Part shown: piece by piece, positions 23,241 to 32,337 of the stretch | Numbering within the stretch: the first letter of the stretch is position 1 | How the letters are laid out: every line of letters begins with the position of its first letter | Source: Erythrobacter sp. WG | GTDB taxonomy: Bacteria > Pseudomonadota > Alphaproteobacteria > Sphingomonadales > Sphingomonadaceae | Assembly: GCF_026586795.1 (NCBI RefSeq) | Contig: NZ_JAPFGY010000011.1 | Location: 38,850 to 102,849 of the forward strand | DNA length: 64,000 nt | Direction of reading: 5' to 3' | The notes under the pieces: generated by a model | Database searches by the model: none | What the model was told of the DNA's origin: nothing | Seen by the model: only the letters and a program-made list of their open reading frames with translations | Translations under genes and position numbers: made by a program

Positions 23241-26057
23241 CTAGAAGTTCTTGCGGACCGTGAAGTTGAACGTCCGGCCGAAGCTTTCGTGCCGGCTCGG
23301 GAAAGTCCCGATCACCGCGCCCTGCGCGTTGAACAGGTCGTTCTCGGTCACGAAGGGCTCGTTGGTGAGGTTCGCCACTTCCGCGAGGATCTGCAGACCG
23401 TTGAGGACGCTGCCCGGCTTCTCGAAGGTGTAGCCGATCTGCGCTTCCAGCAGCAGTTCGGGCTGCGCATTGGCGCCGGCCAGCGAACCGTCGAAGTTCT
23501 GCACTTCCGACAGGAAGCCGCTGCGGTAGCGCACCCCGAGCCGCGCGCGGAAGCCGTGCTTTTCGTAGAAGATGTCGCCCGCCGAGGTCAGCTCCGAATA
23601 GCCCGGGATCGGGATCGCCACATTGGCGGTCGGGCTTTCGATCTCGGCATCGGCATAGGTCACGCTGGCAAAGCCGCCGAACCCGTCGAGCGCCTGGGTG
23701 AGATCGCCGAAGTTGACGCGCAGCGTGCCTTCGATCCCGGTGATCGAGCCATCGGCGAAGTTGGTCGGGCCGGTGAAGGTCCCCGTCGCCAGCTGCGGGT
23801 TGGCATTGAGCAGGCCCTGCCACCCCGCGAGATTGACTTCGCGGGTGAGGTTGAGGGTCGAGGTCTGATCGAGCACCCAGTCCGCCAGCTCCTTGTGGAA
23901 ACCGGCGATGATGATCGCGGTGCCCGGCGAGAAATACTTCTCGAAGGAGATATCGAACGAGGTCGAACGATAGGGCTCGAGCCGCGGGTTGCCGCCGCCC
24001 AGCGTGTAGCAGACGCGCTGCGGCGGGTTGAAGGCGCCGGGGATCAGCGTGTCGGGGATCTGATCGCCGTTGCTGTCGAGACAGACCTGGTTGCTGAACC
24101 CGAGGTTCTGGTTCGCCGCCAGCTGATCGAGCCGCGCGCGGGTCACGGTCTTGGCTGCGGCAAGGCGGATGAAGGTATCGGGCGCGACCTCGAAGGCGAG
24201 GTTGGCGCTCGGCAGCCAGTTGTCGAAGTCATAGGTGACGGTGTTGGGCCGGGCCCCGGTGATCGTGCCGGTCGAGGTCTGGCGGGTGTCGGCATAGCGC
24301 AGGCCGATATTGCCGCGCACCGGCACCGAGCCGAGATCGCCGTCGATATTGGCCTGGATGTAGAAGTTGTGGACCCGCTCGCCCACCACCCACTGCGTGT
24401 CGAAGGTCGCCTTCTCGACGAGGTAGGTGCCATCGGTCAGGAAGCTCGACGGATCATAGGCCAGGATGTTGTTGCCGAGGCTCTTGGTGCCGGTCGCGCC
24501 GCGGATCGCGGAAGCCGGGACGCGCAGCCCGTTGCCGAAAGCGGCGGTGGGACGCAGGAAGCTTTCGTTGGAATCGAAGTCCTTCTCCCGGTCGGTGTAG
24601 AGCCAGCCCACGGTGATGCGGTCGATCAGGCCGCCGTCAAACTCCCAGTAGGTCTCGGCGCGCAGCTGGTGCAGCTCGTCATTGATCTGCGGCTGCTTGA
24701 CGAAGCCGACCTGCCCCCAGCCGCCCGGATCGGTGAGCAGCACGTTGGCGGGGTTGGTGTAATCGAGCTGGCCCGCGATGCGATAGGCGCCGTCACGCGG
24801 GAAGGTGAAGGTCAGGCGGTCCTGCGCGCCCGAACGCGCGCGGCCGGTGCCGGCGTAGCTTTCGAAGTCGATGTCATCGCGGTCGAGCGTCGAATAGCCG
24901 TAGTCGAGCACGAAGCCGAGGTTGTCGGTCGCCTTCCACTCCATGTTGCCGCCGATCGCGAAGATCTGCGATTTCGACCCTTCGGTGTCGGTGCGCAGGA
25001 TCGGCACGACGCCCGAATAGGTCGCGCTGTCGGCGAACGGCCCGGCGCCGGTCGCGCTGACGAAGTTGGCGCCACTCCAGCTGGCGATCGGCGTTTCGGT
25101 GCCGCGGAAGATGCCGCTGTCGCTGCTGTCGGTGAAGAAGCCGTCGATGGTCAGCGAGAAACGGTCGGTCGGCTCGAACTGGAGGCTGCCGGCGATCGAG
25201 GTGCGCTCGAAGCTGCGGCTGACGACGCCCTGACGCGGGTTGTCGGCGGGATAGATCAGGCCCTGCGGGGTGCGCGCAACCTGGAACTGGTTGGTCTTAA
25301 GCTCGCGGCTGATGAAGGGGTTGGGGTTCGACTGGTGGGTGATGCCCAGCGACCAGCCGATCGTGCCATCGGCGTTCTGATCGATGTAGCTGCCGAAGAA
25401 GCGATAACCGTCGCCGGGGAAATCCGGGTTGAGCTGGCCGTTGTCGTTGAAGGTGTAGGTGGCCGACACGGTGAGCTGGCGCTTGTTCGAATCGAGCGGG
25501 CGGATGGTGCGCAGATCGACGGCACCGGCGATGCCGATCGCGGCGAGCTGCGCGTCACCCGACTTGTAGACGACGCCGGAGCCGATCAGCTCGGACGGGA
25601 ACTGGTCGAACTCGATGCCGCGGTTGTTGCCCGCCGACACCACCTCGCGCCCGTTGAGCAGCGCGAGGCTGAAGTCCGGACCGAGGCCGCGGATCGAGAT
25701 CTGCTGCGAACGGCCGCGCACGCGCTGGGCGGTGACGCCGGGCAGGCGTGCGAGCGAATCCGCGATCGACTGGTCGGGCAGCAGGCCGATGTCTTCGGCG
25801 GCGATCACTTCGACGATCGAGGTGGCGTTCTTCTTCGCGTCGAGCGCGGACTGGATCGAGCTGCGGATGCCGGTGACGACCATGGTGGTGGATTCGTCCA
25901 CCTCGTCCTGCGGCTCGCCCTTGCCTTCGGCTGCGGCGGCGACTTGCGCATCGGTGGTGGTCTGCGCCAGCACCGGCGCGCCGGTGGCGGTCAGCGCGAG
26001 GAATGTCGCCGCCCCGCACAGCAGGCGCGCGCTTGCATTGATCCCGTCAATTTTCAT
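23241..26057 (-). CDS. TonB-dependent receptor, probable maltodextrin uptake
   Basis: Outer-membrane active transporter of 938 residues. Signal peptide about 1-31 (ends VLAQ), then a plug domain with TTMVVTGIRSSIQSALDAKK, VIAAEDIGLLPDQSIADSLARLPGV and RGLGPDFSLALLNGREV, followed by a 22-strand-type barrel ending in FNFTVRKNF with the terminal Phe. The TonB box is probably near the STTMVVTG segment. The sequence is of the large sphingomonad/caulobacter class used for sugars such as maltose. It lies between the glucan operons and diverges from the DUF6445-like/halogenase pair, so it is likely in the same regulon. Substrate is inferred from context; siderophore uptake looks less likely. Confidence 0.92.
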   Translation of the reverse strand: MKIDGINASARLLCGAATFLALTATGAPVLAQTTTDAQVAAAAEGKGEPQDEVDESTTMVVTGIRSSIQSALDAKKNATSIVEVIAAEDIGLLPDQSIADSLARLPGVTAQRVRGRSQQISIRGLGPDFSLALLNGREVVSAGNNRGIEFDQFPSELIGSGVVYKSGDAQLAAIGIAGAVDLRTIRPLDSNKRQLTVSATYTFNDNGQLNPDFPGDGYRFFGSYIDQNADGTIGWSLGITHQSNPNPFISRELKTNQFQVARTPQGLIYPADNPRQGVVSRSFERTSIAGSLQFEPTDRFSLTIDGFFTDSSDSGIFRGTETPIASWSGANFVSATGAGPFADSATYSGVVPILRTDTEGSKSQIFAIGGNMEWKATDNLGFVLDYGYSTLDRDDIDFESYAGTGRARSGAQDRLTFTFPRDGAYRIAGQLDYTNPANVLLTDPGGWGQVGFVKQPQINDELHQLRAETYWEFDGGLIDRITVGWLYTDREKDFDSNESFLRPTAAFGNGLRVPASAIRGATGTKSLGNNILAYDPSSFLTDGTYLVEKATFDTQWVVGERVHNFYIQANIDGDLGSVPVRGNIGLRYADTRQTSTGTITGARPNTVTYDFDNWLPSANLAFEVAPDTFIRLAAAKTVTRARLDQLAANQNLGFSNQVCLDSNGDQIPDTLIPGAFNPPQRVCYTLGGGNPRLEPYRSTSFDISFEKYFSPGTAIIIAGFHKELADWVLDQTSTLNLTREVNLAGWQGLLNANPQLATGTFTGPTNFADGSITGIEGTLRVNFGDLTQALDGFGGFASVTYADAEIESPTANVAIPIPGYSELTSAGDIFYEKHGFRARLGVRYRSGFLSEVQNFDGSLAGANAQPELLLEAQIGYTFEKPGSVLNGLQILAEVANLTNEPFVTENDLFNAQGAVIGTFPSRHESFGRTFNFTVRKNF

Positions 26058-26417
26058 CAGAAGTCCCCTCCGCTGACGTCATTCAGTCGACGCTTTTGCA
26101 GATTTTTTCATAGCCGATGGCAAGGCCCGCGTAAATCGCCAATCGGTGCTGCGGGCCCGAGTTGGCAGAATTCCTGAAATTCGCTGCTTTCTCAATGGTA
26201 TGATTGCACGCTCAGGCAGGTTTACCGACCCGTGGAGCCGCAAATGTTGCGAGATAGTCACAGTTCTCGCGATGCTTGGCCAGCCTCGCCGACCGCTGCG
26301 GAGCACCGCATGTCGCCCCTGCGCCCGATTAGGCCGATACGCTTGTTTATCACACGTTTCGCGCAACTTAATGATCCTGCTTGGAGCCTCCACGTGTCTT
26401 TGTTAGGCTTGCTCGGC
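26058..26417. promoter_or_regulatory. Divergent promoter region with inverted repeat
   Basis: About 360 bases without a convincing gene, A/T-richer than its flanks. On the receptor side it carries GCTTTTGCAG (26092-26101), similar to the TGCAAAA half-sites of the glucan promoter region. In the middle GCGAGA (26249-26254) and TCTCGC (26265-26270) form an inverted repeat with a 10-base spacer. Their use as operators is inferred from position. Confidence 0.45.
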
Positions 26418-27146
26418 ATGACGCCCCTGCCCGCCTCGCCCGGCCTCGCGCCCGATTGGGAGATCGCCCTAGGCGCTGCGCGTGCGGAGCGCTTCGGGGG
26501 GCCGGGCCATGACCTTGTCACCGTTGCGGGCTTCATGAAGGCCCCCGACACGGCCATCGCCGCAGCAATTTTGCAAAAATTTGCAAAAATCACGCCGCAG
26601 TATCCTGGCCTGCGTGCCGCCCTTCCGGAGCTGGTCTGCCGCGCATGGATCGCCGCGCTCGCGCCGCTGCTCGACGCTCATTTCGGCAAAGCGACCCGTG
26701 GGTGGCAGATGCAGGCGTGGTTCTCGCTCGTCACCACCCCGCCCGCCGCGCTCCTGCCGATCCAGCGCCTGCCCCATGTCGACGGGACCGACCCAGCGCA
26801 GGTGGCGATGATGCTTTACCTCCACCGCACCGGGCACGGGGGCACGGCATTCTTCCGGCACCTGGCGACGGGGCTCGAGGCGCTCACCGCCGAGACCTAT
26901 CCGCGCTACGCCGCCGCCGTGCAGGCCGAGTACGGCCGCACCGGCCTGCCACCCGCCGCCTATCCCACCGACGGCGCGCCGCACTTTGCGCGCACCCACG
27001 CGGTGCCGGGGGAGTTCAACGCGGCGGTGTTCTACCGCGGCAACATCCTCCATAGCGGCGTCATCGACAACGCCGCGCCGCTGTCCGCCGACCCCCGCGA
27101 GGGCCGGCTGACGATCAATGCATTCTTCCGCCCGGCGGCGGCGTGA
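26418..27146 (+). CDS. DUF6445-like protein, halogenase-associated
   Basis: 242-residue protein of unknown function. The core (LVTVAGFMKAP, WFSLVTTPPAALLPIQRLPH, GGTAFFRH, EFNAAVFYRGNILHSGVID, GRLTINAFF) matches my memory of the DUF6445 family found next to PrnA-type halogenases in TonB-receptor loci; H and D residues around PHVDGTD and LHSG are arranged as in 2-oxoglutarate/Fe(II) oxygenase-like folds, but that is only a resemblance. ATG 26418 is a guess: the frame is open to 26232 and no good ribosome site is seen. The coding region contains the A/T-rich palindrome TGCAAAAATTTGCAA at 26572-26586, also present at 16797. The stop (TGA, 27144-27146) lies just before the next gene. Confidence 0.75.
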   Translation: MTPLPASPGLAPDWEIALGAARAERFGGPGHDLVTVAGFMKAPDTAIAAAILQKFAKITPQYPGLRAALPELVCRAWIAALAPLLDAHFGKATRGWQMQAWFSLVTTPPAALLPIQRLPHVDGTDPAQVAMMLYLHRTGHGGTAFFRHLATGLEALTAETYPRYAAAVQAEYGRTGLPPAAYPTDGAPHFARTHAVPGEFNAAVFYRGNILHSGVIDNAAPLSADPREGRLTINAFFRPAAA

Positions 27147-27166
27147 CAAGACGATGGGGACGGGAC

Positions 27167-28687
27167 ATGGGTCAGCCTGAAGTCAGGAAACTGGTGATCG
27201 TCGGCGGCGGCACCGCCGGCTGGATCACCGCGGCGGCCTTCGCCCGGCTGCTTGGGCAACGCCTCGCGATCGAGCTCGTCGAGAGCGAGGCGATCGGCAC
27301 GGTCGGCGTCGGCGAGGCGACGATCCCGCAGATCATCCGCCTGAACGCGATCCTCGGCCTCGACGAGAACGAATTCCTCCGCGCGACCTCGGGCACCTTC
27401 AAGCTCGGGATCGAATTCGTCGACTGGGGGCGCAAGGGCGCGCGCTATCTCCACACATTCGGCGACACCGGCATGGCGCTCGGCAATGTCGGCTTCCACC
27501 ACTACTGGCGCAGGAGCGTCGCGGAAGGGGCGCCCTCCTCGCTGTGGGAATGGTCGCTCCACCAGATGGCCGCCGACGGGGCGCGGTTCGGCAAGCTCGA
27601 CCGGATCGGCAACACCAGCATGACGGGCCTCGCCTACGCCTACCACTTCGACGCGAGCCGCTACGCCCTGTTCCTGCGCGCCTATGCCGAGGGACGCGGG
27701 GTCACGCGCACCGAGGGGATCGTCGAATCGGTCGAACGTGACGGCGAATCGGGCGACCTGACCGCAATCACCCTCAAGGACGGCCGCCGGGTCGAGGGCG
27801 ACTTCTTCATCGACTGCACCGGCTTTCGCGCCCTGCTATTGGGCGAGGCGCTGGGGGTGGGCTACCGCGACTGGTCGAAGTGGCTCCCCTGCGACCGCGC
27901 GCTTGCCGTGCCGAGCGAGCGGCTGCCGGTGCTGGTCCCCTACACCCGCGCGACCGCGCGGGACGCGGGCTGGCAATGGCGCATCCCCTTGCAGCACCGC
28001 ACCGGCAACGGGCACGTCTATTCCTCGGGCTTCACCAGCGACGAGGACGCCGCCGACACGCTGGTGCAGGGCCTCGACACCAAGGCGCTGGGCGATCCGC
28101 GCCCGATCCGCTTCACCACCGGGCGGCGAGAGAGCTTCTGGGCGCACAACTGCGCGGCGATCGGCCTGTCGAGCGGGTTTCTCGAGCCGCTCGAATCGAC
28201 CTCGATCCACTTGATCCAGAGCCACGTCAGCCGGCTGATCCAGCTCTTCCCCCGCAGCGGCGATCCGGCGGCGATGCGCGCCGAATACAACGCGCGGTGC
28301 TCCGCCGAGTTCGCGCAGATCCGCGATTTCCTGATCCTTCACTACCACCTCACAACCCGCGAGGATTCGGAGTTCTGGCGCTATTGCAGGCACATGGAGG
28401 TGCCCGACAGCCTCACGCACAAGATGGCGCTGTTCGCTGCCTCGGGCCGGGTGGGGCGCGACGTCGACGACCTGTTCCGCGATGCAAGCTGGGTGCAGGT
28501 GATGCTCGGCCAGGGGATAATGCCCGCCGATCATGATCCAATGGCCGACCAGGTGAGCCCCGCCCAGCTCGCCGAATTTCTCGCCAACGTGAAGACCATT
28601 ACGCAGCGCGCGGTGGCGGGCCTGCCGAGCCACGAGGACTACCTCGCGCGCCATTGCCCGGCCGACGCGAGTCTGCTGGCGGCCTGA
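27167..28687 (+). CDS. Flavin-dependent tryptophan-halogenase-family protein (second copy)
   Basis: 506-residue paralogue of the 21539 gene, with the same layout: FAD motif VGGGTAGW, halogenase lysine K79 in GTFKLGIEFVDW, GWQWRIPLQHR and EPLESTSIHL. ATG 27167 has GGGGA six bases upstream; an in-frame GTG at 27143 overlapping the preceding stop is possible but would add eight unconserved residues. It forms an operon with the DUF6445-like gene. The two copies are clearly related but not a recent duplication, since many positions differ. Substrate unknown. Confidence 0.9.
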   Translation: MGQPEVRKLVIVGGGTAGWITAAAFARLLGQRLAIELVESEAIGTVGVGEATIPQIIRLNAILGLDENEFLRATSGTFKLGIEFVDWGRKGARYLHTFGDTGMALGNVGFHHYWRRSVAEGAPSSLWEWSLHQMAADGARFGKLDRIGNTSMTGLAYAYHFDASRYALFLRAYAEGRGVTRTEGIVESVERDGESGDLTAITLKDGRRVEGDFFIDCTGFRALLLGEALGVGYRDWSKWLPCDRALAVPSERLPVLVPYTRATARDAGWQWRIPLQHRTGNGHVYSSGFTSDEDAADTLVQGLDTKALGDPRPIRFTTGRRESFWAHNCAAIGLSSGFLEPLESTSIHLIQSHVSRLIQLFPRSGDPAAMRAEYNARCSAEFAQIRDFLILHYHLTTREDSEFWRYCRHMEVPDSLTHKMALFAASGRVGRDVDDLFRDASWVQVMLGQGIMPADHDPMADQVSPAQLAEFLANVKTITQRAVAGLPSHEDYLARHCPADASLLAA

Positions 28688-28703
28688 CACGGGGGCACGC
28701 CTA

Positions 28704-28804
28704 CCCCCCTCCCGCTCGCGGGAAGGGTGAGCGTTGGGCCCGAGCGATGCGTGCCCGGTGACAAGGGTCCCCGCCCCCGGCCCCTCCCGCAAGCGGGAGG
28801 TGAG
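28704..28804. repeat. Two copies of a CTCCCGC/GCGGGAG palindromic repeat
   Basis: CCTCCCGCTCGCGGGAAGGG (within 28704-28731) and CCCCTCCCGCAAGCGGGAGG (within 28779-28804) are two hairpin-forming copies, about 50 bases apart, of an intergenic element. The same element is seen at 45911-46035 and 58090-58238. Confidence 0.7.
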
Positions 28805-28833
28805 ACACGCCGCCCTCCCCCGCGCACGGAAAA

Positions 28834-28859
28834 GGGCGGCGCAGTCGCCTGCGCCGCCC
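28834..28859. terminator. Bidirectional terminator between halogenase and cytochrome gene
   Basis: GGGCGGCGCAG (28834-28844) pairs perfectly with CTGCGCCGCCC (28849-28859), loop TCGC, with AAAA on the left and CTT on the right. It fits the convergent ends at 28687 (+) and 28891 (-). Confidence 0.8.
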
Positions 28860-28890
28860 CTTCACATCCGGCCCCGAGGAGCCTTCCGGA

Positions 28891-29409
28891 TTACTTGGCC
28901 GATTCGCGCTCGAGATAGGCGACGAGGTTGGCGCGCGCCTGGTCATCCTTGACGCCCGGGAAGGCCATCTTGGTGCCCGGCATGAAGCCCTTCGGGTCCT
29001 TGAGGTAGGTGAACAGGGTCTGCGTGTCCCAGGTCACGCCGCTGTTCTTGTTGGCGTCCGAGTAGCTGAAGCCCGGGACCGAACCCGACTTGCGGCCGAC
29101 GACCTTGTAGAGCGACGGGCCGACCCGGTTCACGCCGTCTTCGAGGACGTGGCAGGTGCGGCACGCGGCAAAGACCTTCTCGCCTGCGGCGGCATCGGTG
29201 GTGAAGCTGGCATATTGCAGCGCGGCGCCATCGGCGGCGGCGGCGGCTGCCGGCGTTTCGGTGGCGGCCGGCGTTTCAGCCGGGGCCATGGCATCTTCAG
29301 TGGCCGCAGGGGCCGGGGCGTTGGCATCGCTGCCGGCACCGCCGCCGCAGGCCGAAAGGGTGGCAAGGCTCGCCAGCGCGACCGCGCCCATCAGGAAATT
29401 ACGCTTCAT
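28891..29409 (-). CDS. Lipoprotein class I cytochrome c
   Basis: Electron carrier anchored by lipid on the periplasmic side. The 172-residue product has a lipoprotein signal with lipobox LSAC (Cys21), a linker of about 45 residues rich in Ala, Pro, Glu and Thr, then a mono-haem cytochrome domain with C83-R-T-C86-H87 and the sixth ligand M148 in GFMPGTKMAFPG. ATG 29409 is preferred over an upstream in-frame start because GAGGAC lies 9 bases ahead. The fold matches the c2/c552 group used between the bc1 complex and oxidases or reaction centres; a role in photosynthetic electron flow is possible but unproven. Confidence 0.9.
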   Translation of the reverse strand: MKRNFLMGAVALASLATLSACGGGAGSDANAPAPAATEDAMAPAETPAATETPAAAAAADGAALQYASFTTDAAAGEKVFAACRTCHVLEDGVNRVGPSLYKVVGRKSGSVPGFSYSDANKNSGVTWDTQTLFTYLKDPKGFMPGTKMAFPGVKDDQARANLVAYLERESAK

Positions 29410-29640
29410 GGTGATTTGTCCTCTGAACACTTATTGGTTCCTCCCGCATCCCCCGGGGGATTTAGACCAGATTCCCGGCCAAGAAAAGCGGGACTTCGCG
29501 GCTGGTGAACCCATCTTGAACCCCTCTCTCCCAAGGTGCGACATAACCCCAACGCGAAGCGTGGGAAAGGGGTTCCCGCGCGCCGCATCACGAACGGCTG
29601 AGCGATTGCCATGCGCCTCACAGCCGTTATGGTCGCCCCC

Positions 29641-30459
29641 ATGCTCAACAGATTTCCCCTTCACACGAGGATCCTCCTCGTCCTCCTCGCCCTCCTGCCG
29701 ATCTATTTCCTGATCGCCGCCTTCGGCACCAGGATCGGGATCTTCGGCTGGAAATTCGGCCTTCTGACGATGACGCTGGGCGGCGGGGTGATCCTGCTCG
29801 GCCTCCTGGCGCTCGTCGCGCTGGTCTCGCTGGTCATCACCCTGCGCGCCAAGCCGCGCCGGGGCGGCCTCCTCGCGGTGGCGATCCTCGGCCTGCTCCT
29901 GCCGCTCGGCGCGGGCGCGCTGTTCGCTGCGGCGGGCGCGAAGGGCGCGGCGAACCCTATCCACGACATCTCCACAGATACCGCCAACCCGCCCGCCTTT
30001 TCCGAAGGCACCATGGCCGCGCGCGAGGCGGCGGGGGCCAATCCGCTCGCCGACTACCAGACGCCGCTCGGCCAGATCCCCTTCTGGCAGGACAAGGGCC
30101 TGTCGCCCGAGCTCGCCGTGAAGAGCCACGCGCAGATCATCACCGACCGCGCCGACCGCCCCGCCCCGCTGCCTCTGGGCGGCGCGAGCAAGGCCGAAGG
30201 CGTGGCGGCAGTGGCGGCGGCGATGGGGCAGATGGGCCTCGGCGACATCCGCTCCGATCCCGAGACCGGGATGGTCGAGGGCGTGGCGACGACCTTCTGG
30301 TTCGGCTTCAGGGACGACGTGGTGGCGCGTGTCGGGGAGACCCAGATCGATTTCCGCTCGGTCAGCCGGGTGGGCGCGAGCGATCTCGGCGCGAACACGG
30401 CGCGCATTCTCGAGCTGCGCGAAAAGACGCAAGGCCTGCTGGGGGCGGCGAGCCGCTAG
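29641..30459 (+). CDS. DUF1499 membrane protein
   Basis: 272-residue protein with three hydrophobic segments at the N terminus (about residues 10-30, 38-60, 70-95) and a soluble C-terminal DUF1499 domain recognised by NPIHDISTDTANPPAF and IDFRSVSRVGASDLGANTARI. Function unknown; family members are membrane-linked. In-frame starts at 29611 and 29629 also exist, none with a good ribosome site. Its TAG stop is the plus-strand reading of CTAG (30456-30459), which also gives the stop of the convergent gene. Confidence 0.82.
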   Translation: MLNRFPLHTRILLVLLALLPIYFLIAAFGTRIGIFGWKFGLLTMTLGGGVILLGLLALVALVSLVITLRAKPRRGGLLAVAILGLLLPLGAGALFAAAGAKGAANPIHDISTDTANPPAFSEGTMAAREAAGANPLADYQTPLGQIPFWQDKGLSPELAVKSHAQIITDRADRPAPLPLGGASKAEGVAAVAAAMGQMGLGDIRSDPETGMVEGVATTFWFGFRDDVVARVGETQIDFRSVSRVGASDLGANTARILELREKTQGLLGAASR

Positions 30460-31061
30460 TCGCGAAAGATCGCCGCCGCCATCGCGCTGCGCTGCACGAC
30501 GGTGACGACGCAGAGCCCCGCATAGCCATAGGCGATCGCGCCGAACCATGCGGGCGCGAGGCACATGGCGATGAACACCGCGATGGTCTCGGTCCCCTCG
30601 GCAAGGCCGGTGGAATAGAAGAAGCTCTTGCGCCCGTGCGCCTCGGTCGTCGCCCCGCGCTTGGCAGCGATGACCGCGAAGGCGAGGAAGCTGACGCCGG
30701 TGAGGACGAAGCTCGCGACCAGCACCAGCGCCGGGAGAGTGTCGCCCGGGGCGCGCAGGCCGAAGGCGAGCGGCACGCTGACATAGAAGGCGAAGTCGGC
30801 GACGATATCGAAATAGCCGCCAAGATCGGACGGGCCGCGGGCGCGCGCCACCGCGCCGTCGAGCCCGTCGAGCAGGCGGTTGGCGCAGATCAGCGCAAGG
30901 CCCCAGCCGAGGTGGTCGAAGGCGATCGCCGCTGCGCCCGCAAGGCCCAGCGCGAGACCGGCGAAGGTCAGCGCATTGGCCGTGACCCCGACGCCCGCCA
31001 GCGCGCGGCCCGCCGCATTGAGCGGCGGGTCGATGAGGGGGCGCAGGCGGGCGTCAAGCAA
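30456..31061 (-). CDS. CDP-alcohol phosphatidyltransferase family protein
   Basis: Integral membrane enzyme that transfers a phosphatidyl group from CDP-diacylglycerol to an alcohol. The 201 residues carry the diagnostic motif as LLDGLDGAVARARGPSDLGG followed by YFDIVAD (D-G-x2-A-R ... G-x3-D-x3-D, from about residue 65) and several membrane helices. The start is TTG (31061), 8 bases inside the preceding transporter gene, giving the usual family N terminus MLDARLRPLIDPPLNAAGR. The acceptor alcohol is not identifiable. Last gene of the minus-strand operon from 35725. Confidence 0.85.
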   Translation of the reverse strand: MLDARLRPLIDPPLNAAGRALAGVGVTANALTFAGLALGLAGAAAIAFDHLGWGLALICANRLLDGLDGAVARARGPSDLGGYFDIVADFAFYVSVPLAFGLRAPGDTLPALVLVASFVLTGVSFLAFAVIAAKRGATTEAHGRKSFFYSTGLAEGTETIAVFIAMCLAPAWFGAIAYGYAGLCVVTVVQRSAMAAAIFRD

Positions 31062-32337
31062 GGGTGACCAGCCCGATCCATGCGCCCGTCATGGCGCTCG
31101 CGAGATTGCCCGCGACCCAGCTCTTCATGCCCAGCCCGGCCGCCTCGGCGCGGCGCTCCGGGGCCAAGGTGCCGATGGTCGAAACCAAGAGGCCGACGCT
31201 CGCCAGGTTGGCGACGCCGCACAGCGCGTAGGTGACGATCAGCGTCGCGCGCGGGCCGAGCGTGCCCGGCGCGAGCGCAGCGAGTTCGAGATAGGCGACA
31301 TATTCGTTGAGCACCGCCTTGGTCCCCATCAGGCCGCCCGCCGCCTGCGCCTCGCTCCACGGCACGCCGATCAGCCACATCAGCGGCGCCAGCGCCCAGC
31401 CGAGGATGCGCTTCAGGGTCAGCGGCGCGCCGTCGATCAGCGGCAGCAGCGCCAGCGCCATGTCCACCAGCGCGACCAGCGCGAACACGGTGATGATCAC
31501 CGCGATCACCGCGAGGAACAGCTGCATCCCGTCCATCGTGCCCTTGACGATGGCATCGATGCTGCCTTCGTAGCGCAGGCCCGGGTCCGCCGTGTCGACC
31601 TCGGTGGCGGCGTCCTCCGCCCCCGGCGGGACCATCAGCCGGGCGACCAGCAGCGCGGCGGGCAGGGAGATCAGCGAAGCGGCGATCATGTGGCCGACCG
31701 CGTCCGGCACCACCGCGCGCAGGGTCGTCGCGTAGAGGATCAGGATCGCCCCCGAGATCGTCGCCATGGTCAGCGCCATGATCTGGAACAGCTCGGCGCG
31801 GCTCATGCGGCCGAACCATGCGCGGGTGACGAGCGGGGCCTCGACCACCCCGAGGAACACGCTCGCGCCCCCGGAAAGCCCCACCACGCCCGACACGCCG
31901 AGCGAGCGGCGCAGGAGATAGCCGAGGCCGTTCACCATCCAGCGCAGCACCCCCCAGTGCCACAGCAGCGCCGACAGGGCCGAAAAGACGATCACCAGCG
32001 GCAGGATCTGGAAGGCAATCACCAGCGGCGGCTGCGCGCCCGGCTTCAGCGCGAAGGGCAGTTCCGCCCCGCCGAGATAGCCGAACATATAGCTCGATCC
32101 CTTGAGCGTCGCCGCCTCCACCGCGCCCACCGCATCGTTGACGAGGCCGACCGCCGCCCAGACCGGCGGCACGCGCACGATCAGCAGCGCGAGCAGGCCC
32201 TGCATGGCGAGCGCGCCCGCCATCCACCGCCAGCCGGGATGGCCGCGCCGGTTCTCGCTGAGCGCCCAGGCGATCCCCATCAGCACCGCGATGCCGATCA
32301 GCCCGCGCGTCTGGTCGAACAGCTCGGCAGCGCTCAT
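31054..32337 (-). CDS. CNT-family nucleoside transporter
   Basis: Concentrative (H+ or Na+ coupled) nucleoside importer, 427 residues and about ten hydrophobic segments. CNT signatures are visible as GGASVFLGVVEAPLV, ATISGAILILYA, KAVLNEYVAYLEL and ALCGVANLASVGLLVSTIGTLAP. ATG 32337 overlaps the upstream gene stop (ATGA); the longer open frame upstream is a shadow. It is unclear why it is grouped with flavoproteins and a phosphatidyltransferase. Confidence 0.9.
   Translation of the reverse strand: MSAAELFDQTRGLIGIAVLMGIAWALSENRRGHPGWRWMAGALAMQGLLALLIVRVPPVWAAVGLVNDAVGAVEAATLKGSSYMFGYLGGAELPFALKPGAQPPLVIAFQILPLVIVFSALSALLWHWGVLRWMVNGLGYLLRRSLGVSGVVGLSGGASVFLGVVEAPLVTRAWFGRMSRAELFQIMALTMATISGAILILYATTLRAVVPDAVGHMIAASLISLPAALLVARLMVPPGAEDAATEVDTADPGLRYEGSIDAIVKGTMDGMQLFLAVIAVIITVFALVALVDMALALLPLIDGAPLTLKRILGWALAPLMWLIGVPWSEAQAAGGLMGTKAVLNEYVAYLELAALAPGTLGPRATLIVTYALCGVANLASVGLLVSTIGTLAPERRAEAAGLGMKSWVAGNLASAMTGAWIGLVTLA

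Noticed and set aside
23226..26177. 983-codon frame on the + strand over the TonB receptor
   Set aside because: Antisense shadow of a well-supported receptor; its composition is the Val/Ala/Arg/Gly/Asp bias of antisense frames.
21539..28687. Recent tandem duplication of the halogenase gene
   Set aside because: The two proteins share motifs but differ at many positions and lie in different operon contexts, so any duplication is old.
28704..28804. CRISPR-like pair of repeats
   Set aside because: Only two copies, each an imperfect hairpin, and the same element is dispersed at other intergenic sites; no cas genes.
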